Shown in pieces: positions 47,301 through 59,809 of a stretch of 64,000 bases of DNA. The notes under the pieces were generated by a model. That model ran no database searches. It had not been told where the DNA came from and saw nothing but the letters and a program-made list of their open reading frames with translations. The position numbers and the translations under genes were made by a program. The first letter of the stretch is position 1, and each line of letters begins with the position of its first letter. The stretch comes from Apostichopus japonicus (lineage: Eukaryota; Echinodermata; Holothuroidea; Aspidochirotida; Stichopodidae): contig NC_092579.1 of assembly GCF_037975245.1 (NCBI RefSeq), positions 17,200,178-17,264,177 of the forward strand. Direction: 5' to 3'.

Positions 47301-50300
47301 GTCTGACAACTTATATCTGTTTGTAAAAAGTGGTGGACTTAATAATAATTTGTAGGCCTGCCTACAACAATAGGCCCATGCTATGTAACGTCACGTTAAT
47401 ATACGTTCGTAGTAGTCTATAGTTGCTATGGAAACATTTCAGAGAATTGCAAATAGCATAATTAGGACCGGTCATATGAAAATGATTTCATACAATCGAT
47501 GATCTTCCCAGTACGAAATAATTTTTCGCCAAGGAAGATATCCACAGTAACTGTGAAGGTTAGGCCTGTAGTATAAAATAAAAGTAGCATTAGGCCTAGC
47601 TCATAACATTTCGCGAAACTAGTACTCATGATCCAGGCTAGTACTGGTTGTCTGTACATGGGTCATGATTGCCTATCATTCATAGTCAAAGTGGATCGAG
47701 AACTCAGCCAGTTAGGTTCATGTCAGTGGAGTGTAGTCTGGAACCATAACGATTTACAGATTGTGATAATGTGTATATAATTTAGAAAATTTGGATTTGT
47801 TTAGTTGCTGTATAGTTAGTATTGCGAATTTCAGAACACTGCAAAGTTTGGACACCCCTAAGAAATACATGATTTCACCATGACAACATTCAGCAAGAGC
47901 CAATTTCATGGAAAACTATGAAGCTACAGTTAATTTTCTCCAAATTGACCAATATGCAAGAAAGTACATATATATTTGTCAATAAAAGGAAGTTATAGTT
48001 TTGGGGTGTTTTAAGGCTTAGGTGTCCGAACTTTGCAGTGTCCATGCTACTGATACTTTGCCCTGCTGTAACATGAACACTGCGAAGTTTGGACACCTAA
48101 GCCTTAAAACACCCCAAAACTATTACTTAGACCGAGGGGGGGAGGGGTCCGGTCATAGAGGGCACACAGTGTTAAAAGGCAAGTTCATTCTAGGCACGGT
48201 AGGAGGTGCTAAGGTTGTGTGGAGACAGGTAAGCGAGGTACAAAGTAAATTTAGCATATATAACAAATGAAACACAGAACACACATGACTTGTATTATTG
48301 ACACTTGCTTAACCAAACAGCTGTGAAACACCTTACACTACTAGAAATCTGGCAAAATGACCTACTTTTTCATTTCCAAACAGTCTGGATGCTAATGGCA
48401 CTAACAATGTAAGTCTCATTTAGGGCACAGAATTTGATAGAAATTACTTGCATACATTTACCTAGTTTTGATATTATTTCTAGATGTGTTGTTTAATATG
48501 TTTGTTTTTGTTTCCAACAGTGATGATGGCAGAATCAAAATTGACAAGTTTTCAACAGAAACAACTTTCAAATGCTATGAAAGGTACAGTATACAGGCCT
48601 AAATTTTCACAATCTTAAGTCATTTCCTGTAACATGCAAGTTTCTTTAAAACAGCTTAATTTAAATTTCACATTGGAATATGCCTGCATTGCAACCCACA
48701 TCAATTCCTGAATTGGCTTTGTGAAAGCAAACTAATAATGAAATTACATGATAGATTCCATGAATTTGTTTTTGTTCTCGTCTACTAGTTAAAACATGCC
48801 AGTATGAATATTTCAAGGGAGCATTTAAGTATGAAAATATTTCCTAGCAGGGATTCTTTCATTTCAGAAGGCAACAGTCTATCCTTAAATTTAATGAAAT
48901 CCCTTTTCCCCTCACAAATGCACACTGAACAAATCAGGTAAGTTCATGCATGTACTGTTTATCGTGCAGAATACAAATCTGGCATAATGACCTACTTTTT
49001 CATTTCCAAACAGTCTGGATGCTGATGGCACTAAGCAATGCAAGTCTCATTTAAGGCACAGAGTTTGATAGAATCTACAGTACTTGCATACATTTATGAG
49101 CTAATTTTTGCAGATTATATTTTTTTTTCTTTTATATTTTTTTTTCAGGTGGGGAAACATTGCCACTGAGGTGTAATCCGACCAGTAGTGGCAACGGACC
49201 AAAGAAAATGAAGTCACCAAAGCCAAAGGAGATCACTTTGGCAGGTCCAGCAGGATTAAGAAGCAAGGAATCAATTGAAGCGTCAGGGGCATACGAAAGA
49301 CCAAAATACAGACCAAGTTACTCAAGTAAAGACTTCTACGTATCATGGTGACACTGTTTCTTTCCCCCTTGTGCCTACCTATCCATGCACTTTTACTATG
49401 TGTGAAGGCGCCTGTTGCAATCTCTAAGTGTTGAATATGATGCTTTTTCTTTCATTTTAGTAAGGCAAAAACTATATGAACAGTTATACTATTTATTTAA
49501 AAATGAAGTTCACACCTGTATTGTACACTAAATGGCTACCTTCAACCCCCCCCCCCCCCCCCTCCCAGTATTTGTCATGCAGTCAATCTACCAACAATGT
49601 TTGCCATTTTTGTTAAACTACAAGTTTGGCGTGGACTGTGAAACATGTTACGTTAATTTGCATTTATCTGAATATATATGTGGATCCATTCATTTGGTAA
49701 TTTTTAACCTTTTCTCATCAATTTTTGGGCCATTTGAAATTCATTCTTTGCTTCATACACAGGGTTTAATCAGTTTCTTCTGTTTTAAAAGTTATCAGTC
49801 ACAATGTACATAACATATATTATATAATAATATAAGAAAAGATTTATTCAGAGCCAAACACAGCTTCAGTCAGAGAAGCTGACTTTGCTAGTAAGAAACA
49901 GGACTGGATTCATTATAGTCATGAACTGGTATAATAAGTAGCCATCTGCCATGGGCAAGGATATATAAAATACTTCATATGGAACCCAAATTACTGTACT
50001 TTACATCTGGTGCAATATTGTTGCTAGGTGCATATCAAATGATTTATGCAATTTTGAAAGTTTGAACCAGAGCCATCTAGTGTAGGTTTCTTCCAGTGTT
50101 TGTAGAATCCATATATTTCTGTTTTTGTTGTTGAAAATGTCAAACACTTATTAGGTAGAATGAGTGTTTAAGATATTTTCATTATTTGCAATATTCATGG
50201 AATGTTTCCCCACTCTCTTATTTCTGTCTCAAATCAGAATCGAAGGAAAAGGATAAACAGAGGTTACAGAACATCATGGCATTTGGTAAAGATTTACCAG

Positions 50301-51836
50301 AAATCACTCCAGAGCAAAAAGCTGCCCTCATGCGAGAACCAACCCCTGAGCCTGAGGTGGACAGATTTGAAGAATGTAAGCTTAGATAGATTTTATCGAT
50401 ATATTTAGTCATTGATGAGCAAAAGAGTGCGGGTTTACTCCTTTCCCTTGAACTCTGCTCAAGATCAATTTATGCACATTACTGTAGTTTATTAACATAA
50501 CTGGGTGGAATTAAGTTGGGCTGATTGAGGTTGTCCCATGATCACAGAAGTGATCATCAATGTCTTACGAAAATTTCACATATAAAGTTTGGCAAGGAAT
50601 CATTAAGTCTATTGGCTCTCGGATATATTAATGGAGTTTGATGCAGGAATTACCTACAAACATGGTTAATGGCAACTGTGGTTGTTTGTCATTCAATTGT
50701 TCTTCATGCTATCCTAAAACATTTCTTATGTATGCAGGAATATGATATTTAGCTCTCAATTAAAAATATTTGTCTGTGACATGTGGTTATTAAGTGCTGT
50801 TGTTGATGAAAAACATCTCTTCTCCAGTTGGTGAAGGCCTGATGAACACTGTGTGAGCTATAGTTGTTTGTTTCTACTTGCTTAGCAGTTTTAGTTCAAG
50901 TTTGTGTGCAGTTAGACAGAAGTAACTAAAATAAAATAAAAATGTTATAAAATAGTAATAAAACATATAGAAAAACAGTTGAATTTACGTACCTAAATAT
51001 TATTCAGCTGCTTGACATTGGGACAGTTGAGTCAGGCTGTGTTCAGTGGTGCAGTGTGTTGCTGGCTTAAAACCAACTAATTTTGTAGGTTATCATTACA
51101 GTAAAAGTTCATGAATTTTTCCAAGTAATAACACTGAAAAATGTAGATGAACTGTGTACATACTTTCTACCAGCTCCTCTACAGTATGTGGTTTTAAACA
51201 TTCAACTTTTTGTCTTTCAGTGGAACAAGAAATCCGAGAGCGTGCTGAATTTTTGGAAGATATGAAAGCATTAGGCAGAGAAAAGGAATATTTGCCAATT
51301 GTTTCAACAGAAATATCACAGGTTAGTAACTTATCTGGACATTATAAAAAAAATTGTTTGCAGGCAGTATAAACAAGGAATTTTACCCCTTTCGTATTAT
51401 CTACCCGTCCAAAACCTGACTTCTGGCATCTTTCCAATGCCTAATAAGGTAATAATAGTAAAGTGACTACATGAAAACGACATTGTGATTCCAAGTTTTT
51501 AGGCTTCCTATTTGCATAAGTGTAAAAACAAGGAATAGCACAGTTTGATGTGTGTTGTACATATATGACATGATCACAGGTGACACCACAATGCACTCAC
51601 AATATGATAGATTCTGTATTAACGTTTTTCCCCATAAAATAGAACAAGTTATTAAGGTGGTATCAATGCATTTGCTTTTCTTGGTCTCTTTTTAATTGCT
51701 CTATTGTTTTCCCGCAACGGTTATTTCTGTTTTTGTCTTCTAGAAAGTACGAGAGATGGAGCTCATAGACGCTGAACGAACACAGACTTTACGGAAGGCT
51801 TTATCTGAACAAGGTTCTGGTCTGCCTTCTTCTTGA
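47207..51836 (+). CDS. C22orf23: C22orf23-like protein (UPF0193/EVG1 family), six coding exons, complete
   Basis: Exons 47207-47300, 48521-48583, 49149-49325, 50238-50375, 51221-51321 and 51744-51836 join to 666 nt, 221 residues plus stop, close to the vertebrate family length (about 217). All junction phases agree (1,1,1,1,0). Diagnostic stretches are PAYSKGTQDLLKVMM near the N-terminus, then SKLTSFQQKQL, LPLRCNPTSS, KEKDKQRLQNIMAFGKD, EVDRFEELEQEIRERAEFL and a C-terminal EISQKVREMELIDAERT. The second half is predicted helical and charged. No signal peptide or membrane segment is seen. The molecular function of the family is not established to my knowledge. This is the only fully intact gene in the window. 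Start choice: first ATG after the promoter motif, in frame with the conserved YSK..TQDLLK segment. Confidence 0.92.
47301..47994. other. Intron 1, left part, no feature
   Basis: cactgcaaagtttggacacc at about 47839 is one loose copy of the arm of the foldback at 47995. Nothing else seen. Confidence 0.5.
47995..48123. mobile_element. Foldback element or hairpin, 46-bp arms, 37-bp loop
   Basis: The left arm 47995-48040 (starts atagttttggggtgttttaa) is the reverse complement of 48078-48123 with two mismatches. It lies in intron 1 of the C22orf23-like gene. Size and form fit a foldback MITE. Transcribed RNA would form a long hairpin. Confidence 0.85.
48347..48467 (+). repeat. Intronic direct repeat flanking exon 2, copy 1
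   Basis: This ~120-bp stretch (tggcaaaatgacctactttt, then ccaaacagtctggatgct, then acttgcatacattta) recurs at about 48977-49098 with about ten differences. Exon 2 lies between the two copies. Confidence 0.85.
48521..48583 (+). CDS. C22orf23: C22orf23-like, exon 2
   Basis: Acceptor tttccaacag| and donor GAAAG|GTACAG frame 63 nt (phase 1 to 1) encoding VMMAESKLTSFQQKQL and SNAMK, a conserved segment of the family. Confidence 0.9.
48977..49098 (+). repeat. Intronic direct repeat flanking exon 2, copy 2
   Basis: Second copy of the 48347-48467 repeat, in intron 2, 51 bp before exon 3. Confidence 0.85.
49149..49325 (+). CDS. C22orf23: C22orf23-like, exon 3
   Basis: Acceptor tttttcag| and donor ACTCAA|GTAAAG frame 177 nt (phase 1 to 1). 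It encodes GGETLPLRCNPTSSGNG, a Lys/Pro-rich stretch and GAYERPKYRPSYS. This is the least structured part of the protein. Confidence 0.9.
49326..50237. other. Intron 3, with a 20-base poly-C run
   Basis: A poly-C tract lies at about 49545-49562. No gene or transposon was recognised. Confidence 0.6.
50238..50375 (+). CDS. C22orf23: C22orf23-like, exon 4
   Basis: Acceptor tcaaatcag| and donor GAAGAAT|GTAAGC frame 138 nt (phase 1 to 1). It encodes SKEKDKQRLQNIMAFGKD, LPEITPEQKAALMREP, then PEPEVDRFEE; the KEKQRLQNI and DRFEE blocks are family hallmarks. Confidence 0.92.
50376..51220. other. Intron 4, no feature
   Basis: AT-rich intron. Nothing recognisable. Confidence 0.6.
51221..51321 (+). 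CDS. C22orf23: C22orf23-like, exon 5
   Basis: Acceptor tgtctttcag| and donor TCACAG|GTTAGT frame 101 nt (phase 1 to 0). It encodes LEQEIRERAEFLEDMKA, LGREKEYLPIVSTEISQ: a charged helical stretch conserved in the family. Confidence 0.92.
51322..51743. other. Intron 5
   Basis: At about 51653, TTAAGGTGGTATCAATGC resembles one end of the TTAA MITE at 29603, but no matching second end was found. Confidence 0.5.
51744..51836 (+). CDS. C22orf23: C22orf23-like, exon 6 with stop
   Basis: Acceptor gtcttctag| opens phase 0: KVREMELIDAERTQTLRK and a short tail ending SGLPSS, then TGA (51834-51836). The REMExID...R pattern closes the family alignment. Confidence 0.92.
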   Translation, partial: KVREMELIDAERTQTLRKALSEQGSGLPSS

Positions 51837-52540
51837 AGCTAATAGCAATTATAAGATGTGGCTACAGGGACTGCTATGACTGAACCGTGCAAATATCATC
51901 CTATGAGCAGGAGAGGCAGCTATTAGTTAGTTAACATGCTCATTAACATATACTTCATTCCTGTCAGGAGAGGCAGCAATTAGCTAGTTAACATGCTTAT
52001 GAACATAAACTTCATTCCTGTCAGCAGGAGAGGCAGTAGTTACCTAGTCAACGTGCTTATTTAAACATAGACTTGGATATAAGTAGGCTTTTGTACTAGA
52101 TCATGTTTGGCAGTTGTCTTTGAATGGAGGCCTTCTTTCTACCTTTCCTCAGACTGTAAATTAGTGTTGTCTAAGCTTAGAGGTCCTTCAACGTAAAGTT
52201 TATCTTCAGTCTTCATGGTCGAAATGATAAAGAGGGCAGTATGCCAGAATTTGAAGAGAAGTTTGTGGGCAGGTAATGAGTGGTATTGTAGCCGTGTTAA
52301 AGATAAACTTATTTTGTGCTGTCAGTGTCATCAGTGATTTCATGCTTGCTCCACCAAGCAAATTTGGCAATTTGAATGTTGGTGAAAGTTCAATTGCGTG
52401 ACCTTGATTTTACTCCACCTTGAAAACGATTATTCCAGCCAATTTTGGTTCTAGTAGCTTTAGTGTGAAGAAATAGTTGTATATTCTTTGTAATTTGTAC
52501 AGTTGTTAATTTAAATCATTAAAACACATAGGAAACATTA
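51837..52540 (+). other. C22orf23-like 3' UTR with poly(A) signal ATTAAA
   Basis: Non-coding sequence follows the stop. ATTAAA at 52518-52523 is a plausible, common-variant poly(A) signal. A ~60-bp repeat (three copies, 51905-52065) lies inside. Confidence 0.6.
51905..52065. repeat. ~60-bp tandem repeat, three copies, in the 3' UTR
   Basis: caggagaggcag recurs at about 51909, 51966 and 52025, each followed by tagttaacatgct-like and aacatatacttcattcctgt words. Confidence 0.8.
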
Positions 52541-53100
52541 CTTCTGTTGTGGTTCTTTTACTTGTAGTTATTTTTATTTCTTAGAATAGATGGTGGTTTC
52601 ATTTATGATACCATATTAATATTCCATGAGCCCAGTCTACCACTCACCAAGAAGTACCTTTTTGTTTGGTACTAGGCAGTCTTATTAATCCATAACAGTG
52701 TTCTAAATATTAATAATAATGACTGAACAAAGATTTCCTCCCAGCTTTCTTCACCAAATTAAAGGGAATTGCTGGTTCCTTTTTTTATTTAAAAAGATGC
52801 TTAAAAGATATTGTCTGCAAATTTAGGGTCAAATCTACATCCTCATAGCATTTTGTTATTTTTCAAAGTCTGGTGATATTTTGTGCATGTTATCTAGACA
52901 GCAAAAGCAGAGTGAATGATGCCATCACAGCAATTCTTTATTGATTTTAAACCGACTTATAAATATTCACATGTATGATTGATTCTAATGTTGAAAACTT
53001 GGTAAATAGTTGGCTGACACTAGATTATCAAAACTATCTACAATCAAAATGAGCTTATCGTTAAAAAAAACCTTGGCCTCGTGAAATAGGGTTACTCGCT
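52541..53100. other. Intergenic, no feature
   Basis: Nothing recognisable. Confidence 0.4.
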
Positions 53101-53113
53101 CTGCTCATGTTAT

Positions 53114-53212
53114 GGGCCCCATTTAATCCTCGAACACTAGGCCCCCAATTTAATCCTTGAACACTAGGCCCCCAATTTAATCCTTGAACACTAGGCCCCC
53201 ATTTCAATCGTT
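53114..53212. repeat. 31-bp tandem repeat, about 3-4 copies
   Basis: aggcccccaatttaatcctt followed by gaacact repeats with minor changes. Confidence 0.85.
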
Positions 53213-56200
53213 AAACAGCTGCCAAATGACCGGGGATAGGATCATGAAGCTCGTTATCTAACACATTATGATGCAAACAACTTGAAAGAAACAAGAAACA
53301 ATACTACTTTGTTTTGAAATTCATAACTTGTTTCAGCTCAGCTGAACTCACAGGAAAGCGACATTAAGAAATTGGGGGCAAAAGAATCTAATTGTTACAA
53401 ATAGTACTTGCAGTAGATGAAAATTGCATAATTCATAAAAAAAATAGTATACATTTATCGCAATAAACTGAATATATATGCAATAGTCATAAACATTCTT
53501 GCTTATAGAGTTAAGATTTATTCGTAGAATTAGTAGAATAATTGTAATGTTAACTACAAAAACAATTTCACTTAATTGCAATTACACTTAACAACGATTT
53601 TTACGGCACCGAAAAGTGTTTTCAATTCATAAAAAACCTTGACATGTCTAAACACACTTTGATACGGATAGCACCTAATACATTATCTAGGAATATTAGG
53701 TGGGGTAGTACATACAGCAAATGAAACCCACTTCAATTTAACCATTGAAAGCCAGGCACTTTATGCTATAATCTATCCTCATCCCCCTCCCCCCCCCCCA
53801 CCAAAACCTTATACACTACCATCAAAATTACACCAATCCATAACTCAAAAATTGTTTATTTCATAGATGGCAGTCAAAACTCACATTCATAATATCAGAT
53901 AAGCGGTATATAAGCATCATGGGCACAGTAGGTTTGGTGGTATAAGTTTTAAACACCCACCATGGTTTTTGCTGCCTGGTGGGGTATAATTATAAACAAT
54001 TTTTGTGGCTAAAATCACAGCATGACAATAACCATATAAGGATGACTTTGAAACAGAATCTGTCCACCATGTTGTTTTTCATTTTTAAACTAATTTTGGG
54101 AAGAGGATGCAGGGAATACTCTGAAAAGAACAACAAGAAAAGGATTAGAATATGGGTTAACAGGAGTGACATGTCCTTAGTCTGTTCAAGAATGCTCATG
54201 TCCAAAGGTTACAAGCAACTATTATGGTCGCCCATCAATTCAGAGAATGGGAGTTGACAAGAAGGGCCACACCTTCATGACCAGGTAATAAATGCACTGA
54301 GGAACACGTACTTGTGTTATTTCTGTTGCTATAGAGGCAATTGCCATATTGTCATAGCAGGTTTAATAAGACGGATGTCTCTCAACTGTCCATTTTGCAT
54401 CTGGCAACATGTTGATTGCCAGGAGCCAATTTTTTTCAATGTGTTTTTTTTTTTTTTTTTTTTCCCCCAACTTCAGTGTGTGAACTAATTTGAAAGTGAG
54501 GAATGAATGCTATCGAAACTAACAGAAGAATATTATGACAAGACCAAACCTTTTAGCCAAAGAACTAACAGTATGAAGGACCAATGTTGACAAGCTTTTA
54601 CTTGCCAATTTTCCTTTCCACTGAGAAATATTGTACTTTGGTCATTATGAATTTGGTTATTTTCATTATTCATAAAATTATGCCTATTTTCTCTTGAAAT
54701 CACCATCACAAATCAACATCATATTATGTAAACACTAAGACATGAGAAAACTTAACCATGAATTAATTCTCATGTCAAATGGAAGAATTAAAAAACTAGC
54801 AAAGTACAAAATGCTTTGTTTGAATCATGGAAAACGTAGATTTCGATGAACATAAGACACAAATCTCATCACATTAATTATGGACTACATAATTAAAGAT
54901 ATATGTGGCCTTAGCATTACTATGAATGCCAACTTACATATATATCAGAATGTTTAAAGCAAAGGAATAAAATGTTATTCATTGGTGTCAACTTAAAGCT
55001 TTTGATACTTAAATAAACTTATCTAGTTGGTTATTAGAGATTTAAGGCACCACATTTATTTTCGGGAGGTTAAAAAGGAGACACACCCACCCATCTTTCA
55101 ACACTCACCCCCTCCCCCCCCCAAAAAAAAATCTTGCTTCTTCTGGGACATATTATCCAAGTTTAACGAGTCCTAGTGCCACCTAGGGTATGGAACCTTT
55201 TACTCTCTCTGGATTTTTCATTTCATATTTTCAACTGAAAATAGGATGCTAACACTGAAAAATTGCAAATCAGTAGGTTATGTTCAGGGCTTTGATATTT
55301 AAGATTCAGCAATCCCAAAAGTCATCTGAATTACAGAAATTAAAAGCATGATCATAATAAGTAACGAACTTAACACAATGAAGCAATCACGTGGCTCAAC
55401 GACGTCAAATTTAGAATTGATCGAGTCTTCAACCTTATGTGTGAAGGAACATTGAATCAGTCATATCTACAGAACCAAATGGACTCATAGTTTCTTATCT
55501 GTTTTGGGGAAAAGTTGGATATGATTGAAGTTATCTCTGTCAAATAGACCAATCTTGATGGTTTAATTTGTGTCTCCTTTAGGTTTTAAGCCAAATTAGA
55601 ATGCATAGTCCAAAAAAAAGAAGAAAAATATCCACTTGAATAAAAGGAAGTGCCTGCTCAGGATGATACTTTAAAGTGTAAAAATGATCTCAACCAAAAT
55701 GTGTTTGTTACGTTGTTCGGCAAATCTAATCTAAACATTAACAAAAATCATGTTCTCACCTGTTGAATACTTGGTAAAACATTTGCATGGGTATTTAAAA
55801 CATAATACAGAAATAAAAACGACACAAAACAGTAACAAAAATTACAGTATTAATGTTACATGAATATTACAAAATTAGCACCGACTAGCATAATTACCTC
55901 TAGAAAAAGAAGTCTTCATCAGAGGTTGTGTAAGAAGGATATTATGTGCAATAAGAATAGGGGCATAGGGAAGTGAGAGGCAATGGGGGTGCGGAAGGGT
56001 GGGAGGTTGGGTATATCTGAAAACTATGTTAGGTACATTTCTAGGATAAAATAAAACTTCTTTTTCCAACCCCTATGCAGCTCTGTGACTCTATACATCA
56101 AACTTTCCATTCCATTAATTAAACAGCAGAAAAACAAATAAACTATAAATGGGAAATATTATATCAATTTTACTGGCCAAAATACCTTTCCGTATTAAGT

Positions 56201-57893
56201 ATAATGTAAAACATCATCTTCCAAGGTTTTCATTGATGCAAAATATATTTTTAAGATGCAAAATATGAGTTGTGGCTAATAACAACAACATGGAAATAGA
56301 CAACAAAAGACAAGATAAGCCAGCCAGCTCGGTCTGTCTGCACGGAAAGATCTTAGGACCTCATTAGAAGCTCGAAACAGACTGACAACTTACTGAAAAG
56401 GTTATCAGTACCTCACCCCAAATATGCTTGAAGATCACAAAATGGTCATCCCCTGCTCAAATTTTAACTGCTGCCATCAAGTAATTAGACTAACAGTAAA
56501 CTTGAATATTTTCCAATCATAACACTGCTAAATGTCAGATTTGTCATTCTTGGATTTAAAAATATTTGGGAGCAATATGTGATAACCTATACTACAGCAG
56601 ACACACTATGCCAGGTCCACTAAACCTAGTTTTACTATGTTTGGTAAATAACAGGATCCAAAAGAAAGAAGAAGAAAAGGCTGGAGATATATTATCTAAA
56701 TATACTTTTAAATATTAATAGTGACATTTACAAATGCGTTTTTTTATCAAATTCTTAGCGATAAATATAATTTATAAATTGTATATTGACAACAAACATT
56801 AGATGTACAAGAACAAATTCATCCCCCCCCCCCCAAAAAAAACCTTGTTGTATAACGGACATCTTTGATCACTGGAACTTTACAGATCTGAATTTGTGAT
56901 TCGAGATTGATCTGAAATATGGTACCAGGCCTCCTAGAGTACATACTGGGATTATTGTATTGTACAGTCTATAAAGAAAATATTTAGCAGAAAGATTATA
57001 ATATACTTCTATTTAAACTGCAGTAAGAACGAAAAGAGTAATGAAGACTGCCCTCTATGTCAGGGAGCATTCACATTTTAATAATATCTGAGACACTTTC
57101 ACTGCCTTCAAAACTGCTGTGGATAGGAGAGGTTGCCCTCAATCCCCACCACCAACCATATTAAGACAAAAAAAAATATAATAAATCATTTAAGTTATAA
57201 ATAGTAGAGTACCTTTGAAAAGCATGGGCTAAAACTTTCATCGTGGGCACATGCAAAGAATTTCATTTTCTCCGACAACCTTAGTGTCTGCTAATACTGC
57301 CATCAATGATAATTGGCTACTTTTTTAGCCAAGTTAATACAGTTCTATAGTAAACTTGATGGACACATCAAAGAAGAACATTACGCACGGACTTAAACCG
57401 TTCCTGCTACGTCACAATTGCCAGACTTCCAAATTGGCGGAAGTGACCTTTGACTTAATCTACATCATTACAGGGCTGCACACTGTACATATGTATGGGC
57501 TGAACTTCTCAAGCATGGTCTTATTCTGACAAAGGCCCAAACATTTGGATCTCCAATTGTTGCCATGGAGATGGATATTAACATATCAATGCATGGCCAA
57601 GCTGAACCCTGAGCTAACACATGAAGAAATACACCCATATGAGATTTGTGATCAAAAATGAAAAAAACAAAAACAACACCTGTACAAAAACATTGGGCAG
57701 TATAAACCTGCTATAAACTCGGGCAGTTACCCTACTATATCTGGTGACCAGAGTTACAGCATCTACTGCACCGTGTCATTAACTGCCGAGATGGTAATCG
57801 TCATGACGATGTCGTTACTTTCGAACCACGATGCCTGGTAATGGAGTAGTTTATAGTTCGGATCCAGAATCTGAACAATCGTTGCTACTATTC
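53213..57893. other. Non-coding, possible 3' UTR/flank of the - strand Lys-rich gene
   Basis: No exon, RNA gene or transposon could be supported. Homopolymer runs: C at about 53787-53799, T at about 54446-54463, C at about 55111-55120, C at 56823-56834. Part may be 3' UTR of the gene ending at 57894, or intron. Confidence 0.4.
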
Positions 57894-58012
57894 TCATTTC
57901 TTCGGTGTCTTTTCATCATTCTTTGCTTTGACTTTATCTTTCTCTTTATGTTTCTTCTTCTTCTTTTTCTTCTTCTTTTCTTTCTTGGTCTCAATCGAGT
58001 CCCTGTCCAAGC
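57894..58012 (-). CDS. Probable last exon of a Lys-rich nuclear-type protein
   Basis: The acceptor TATCCGCAG| is at 58013-58014 and the stop TGA at 57894-57896. With two bases completing a split codon the exon reads LDRDSIETKKEKK, an uninterrupted Lys run of nine, then HKEKDKVKAKNDEKTPKK and stop. Such basic tails occur on many chromatin, RNA-processing and nucleolar proteins and act as nuclear targeting or RNA/DNA-binding tails; the parent protein is not recognised. The frame with GAA/AAG/AAA repeats could also be a purine microsatellite, but the clean acceptor and non-repetitive ends favour an exon. Upstream exons were not found in the window. Confidence 0.5.
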
Positions 58013-59660
58013 CTGCGGATAGAGATCAGTTGGAATAACATGTGAATACGTCATACGGAGGCACCTGTACAGTAGTAGTGTCAGAACCAATGTAAAACTC
58101 AATCCTGACAGAGTGTAAAGAAATTGTATTGAACCAACGTGAAATTGAATTTACTGTACAGCATGGAGCAGGCAGCTATTGTGGGCTAAGTGCAGTATGT
58201 TAATAGCTGAAACAACCTGAGGGACCCATATTTGCTTCAGAAGTTCTCTGATTCCTTGATGCTGATGTTGACTGACCCCATACACGTCATGAAGGGGTAG
58301 TTATCTACACTATACATATTTGAGTTACGAGTGGAATATTGAAATCTCAATGTTCGGTGGTGCTATGTTTCAAGAATGATGGTCAAATGCCCCTGTTCAA
58401 CATCTCTAGAAACATCCACTTCTTCTTTTGTCACATTTACCTTATTATGGGACTTTTTAAACTTGGGAATGATCAGAATTAACACTATATTAAATCTTGG
58501 GACAATTTGAAGGACACTGTTTTGCGGGGACGCTCCATGAAATCTGGAGACTGTCCGCAAAATTGGGGACCTTAAATAATCCTTAATACACCAAATATTT
58601 TTTTTATAGTATACATATACTGTAGGAAGAAGGGAGACACCATAGTGTCACTGATACTGTCCATAATGAAGGGTGATAATAAGCCCGGACATAATATGCC
58701 ATACGCGTTGAAGATTGTTTACTCTCAATGGTTAACAACTTGCTGTATACTCATAAATGAACAAAAATGAAGATAACATTCACATGAGATGCTCTTACAC
58801 CTTTAGAGAGAGAATTGGTACTCACAATTTGTACAATAAATCAGTAAAAAACCAGCAGAATTATATTTAAATGTGAAAAGGAATCTTGATGTTGAAATGT
58901 GGTGCATTGGATGACACCTTTAAATGACTACAGGAAACTAAATGTCTACTGGATGAAATCATGTTGAAGGGTGCCAGTAGATGATAAACTAATGTAACAG
59001 GACTTTACCTACCATTGAGTAACACTAAGAAGATTTGATGACAGTGATGACAAGCAAAAACAAAATGTTGCTTTGAAAAGTGAAGGACAGAATATGGATG
59101 CTTTTTCTCAACTCATACTGGTTTAACATCCCCTGCAGGAGTGCAATGACTATACAATTAGCATTACATCCTTCAAAAGAGTCTTTAATTTGGAAAAGGT
59201 CAAATATGCTAGACAGTCATATTATTGGTCACTCATGGAAAATTTCAACAGCAATTTCACTGCCAAAATGCAGCAGAGCATTTGATCCCATTCAAATATT
59301 TATTGGTCTGATTTAATTTACCGGAACAAGGGTCAGAAACAACAGGCAAAAACCATTGTTCCCTTTGAGCATGCTTAAATTTGAGCCCATTATTTTTGAC
59401 TAGCGACCTTTAGTAATCTTCAGATCCCTGCCACGTTGTCACAAAATCTCTGAAGGGTCATGTACGGTATTTTGTGATACGAAAACTGCTAGAAAAGTTG
59501 ACAAAATGGCTACAGTTTCATAACTGTTAGCTTTGGGAATATTTAACTTGTAACTAGTAACCACACTGTACTGACAATCTCTATGTGCCCACAGTTTCCA
59601 TGGTAACATACGTGTGCAAGGTTCTGATCATCACCGTAGAATTGGTATCATGAAGCGAGG
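58013..59660. other. Intron-like, no feature
   Basis: Nothing recognisable. If the Lys-rich exon is real this is its upstream intron. Confidence 0.4.
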
Positions 59661-59662
59661 AG

Positions 59663-59809
59663 TGCTGCACAGAATAGCTGCTGCACAGAATAGCTGCTGC
59701 ACAGAATAGCTGCTGCACAGAATAGCTGCTGCACAGAATTGCTGCACAGAATAGCTGCACAGAATAGCTGCACAGAATAGCTGCACAGAATAGCTGCACA
59801 GAATAGCTG
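59663..59809. repeat. Minisatellite: 16-bp units then 13-bp units
   Basis: agctgctgcacagaat (16 bp) repeats about four to five times, then agctgcacagaat (13 bp) about five to six times. The 13-bp form lacks one ctg step. The apparent - strand reading frame across it is an artefact of repetition. Confidence 0.93.

Noticed and set aside
47995-48123. microRNA precursor
   Set aside because: The arms are longer and more perfect than usual for microRNA and a loose arm occurs nearby. A foldback element is simpler.
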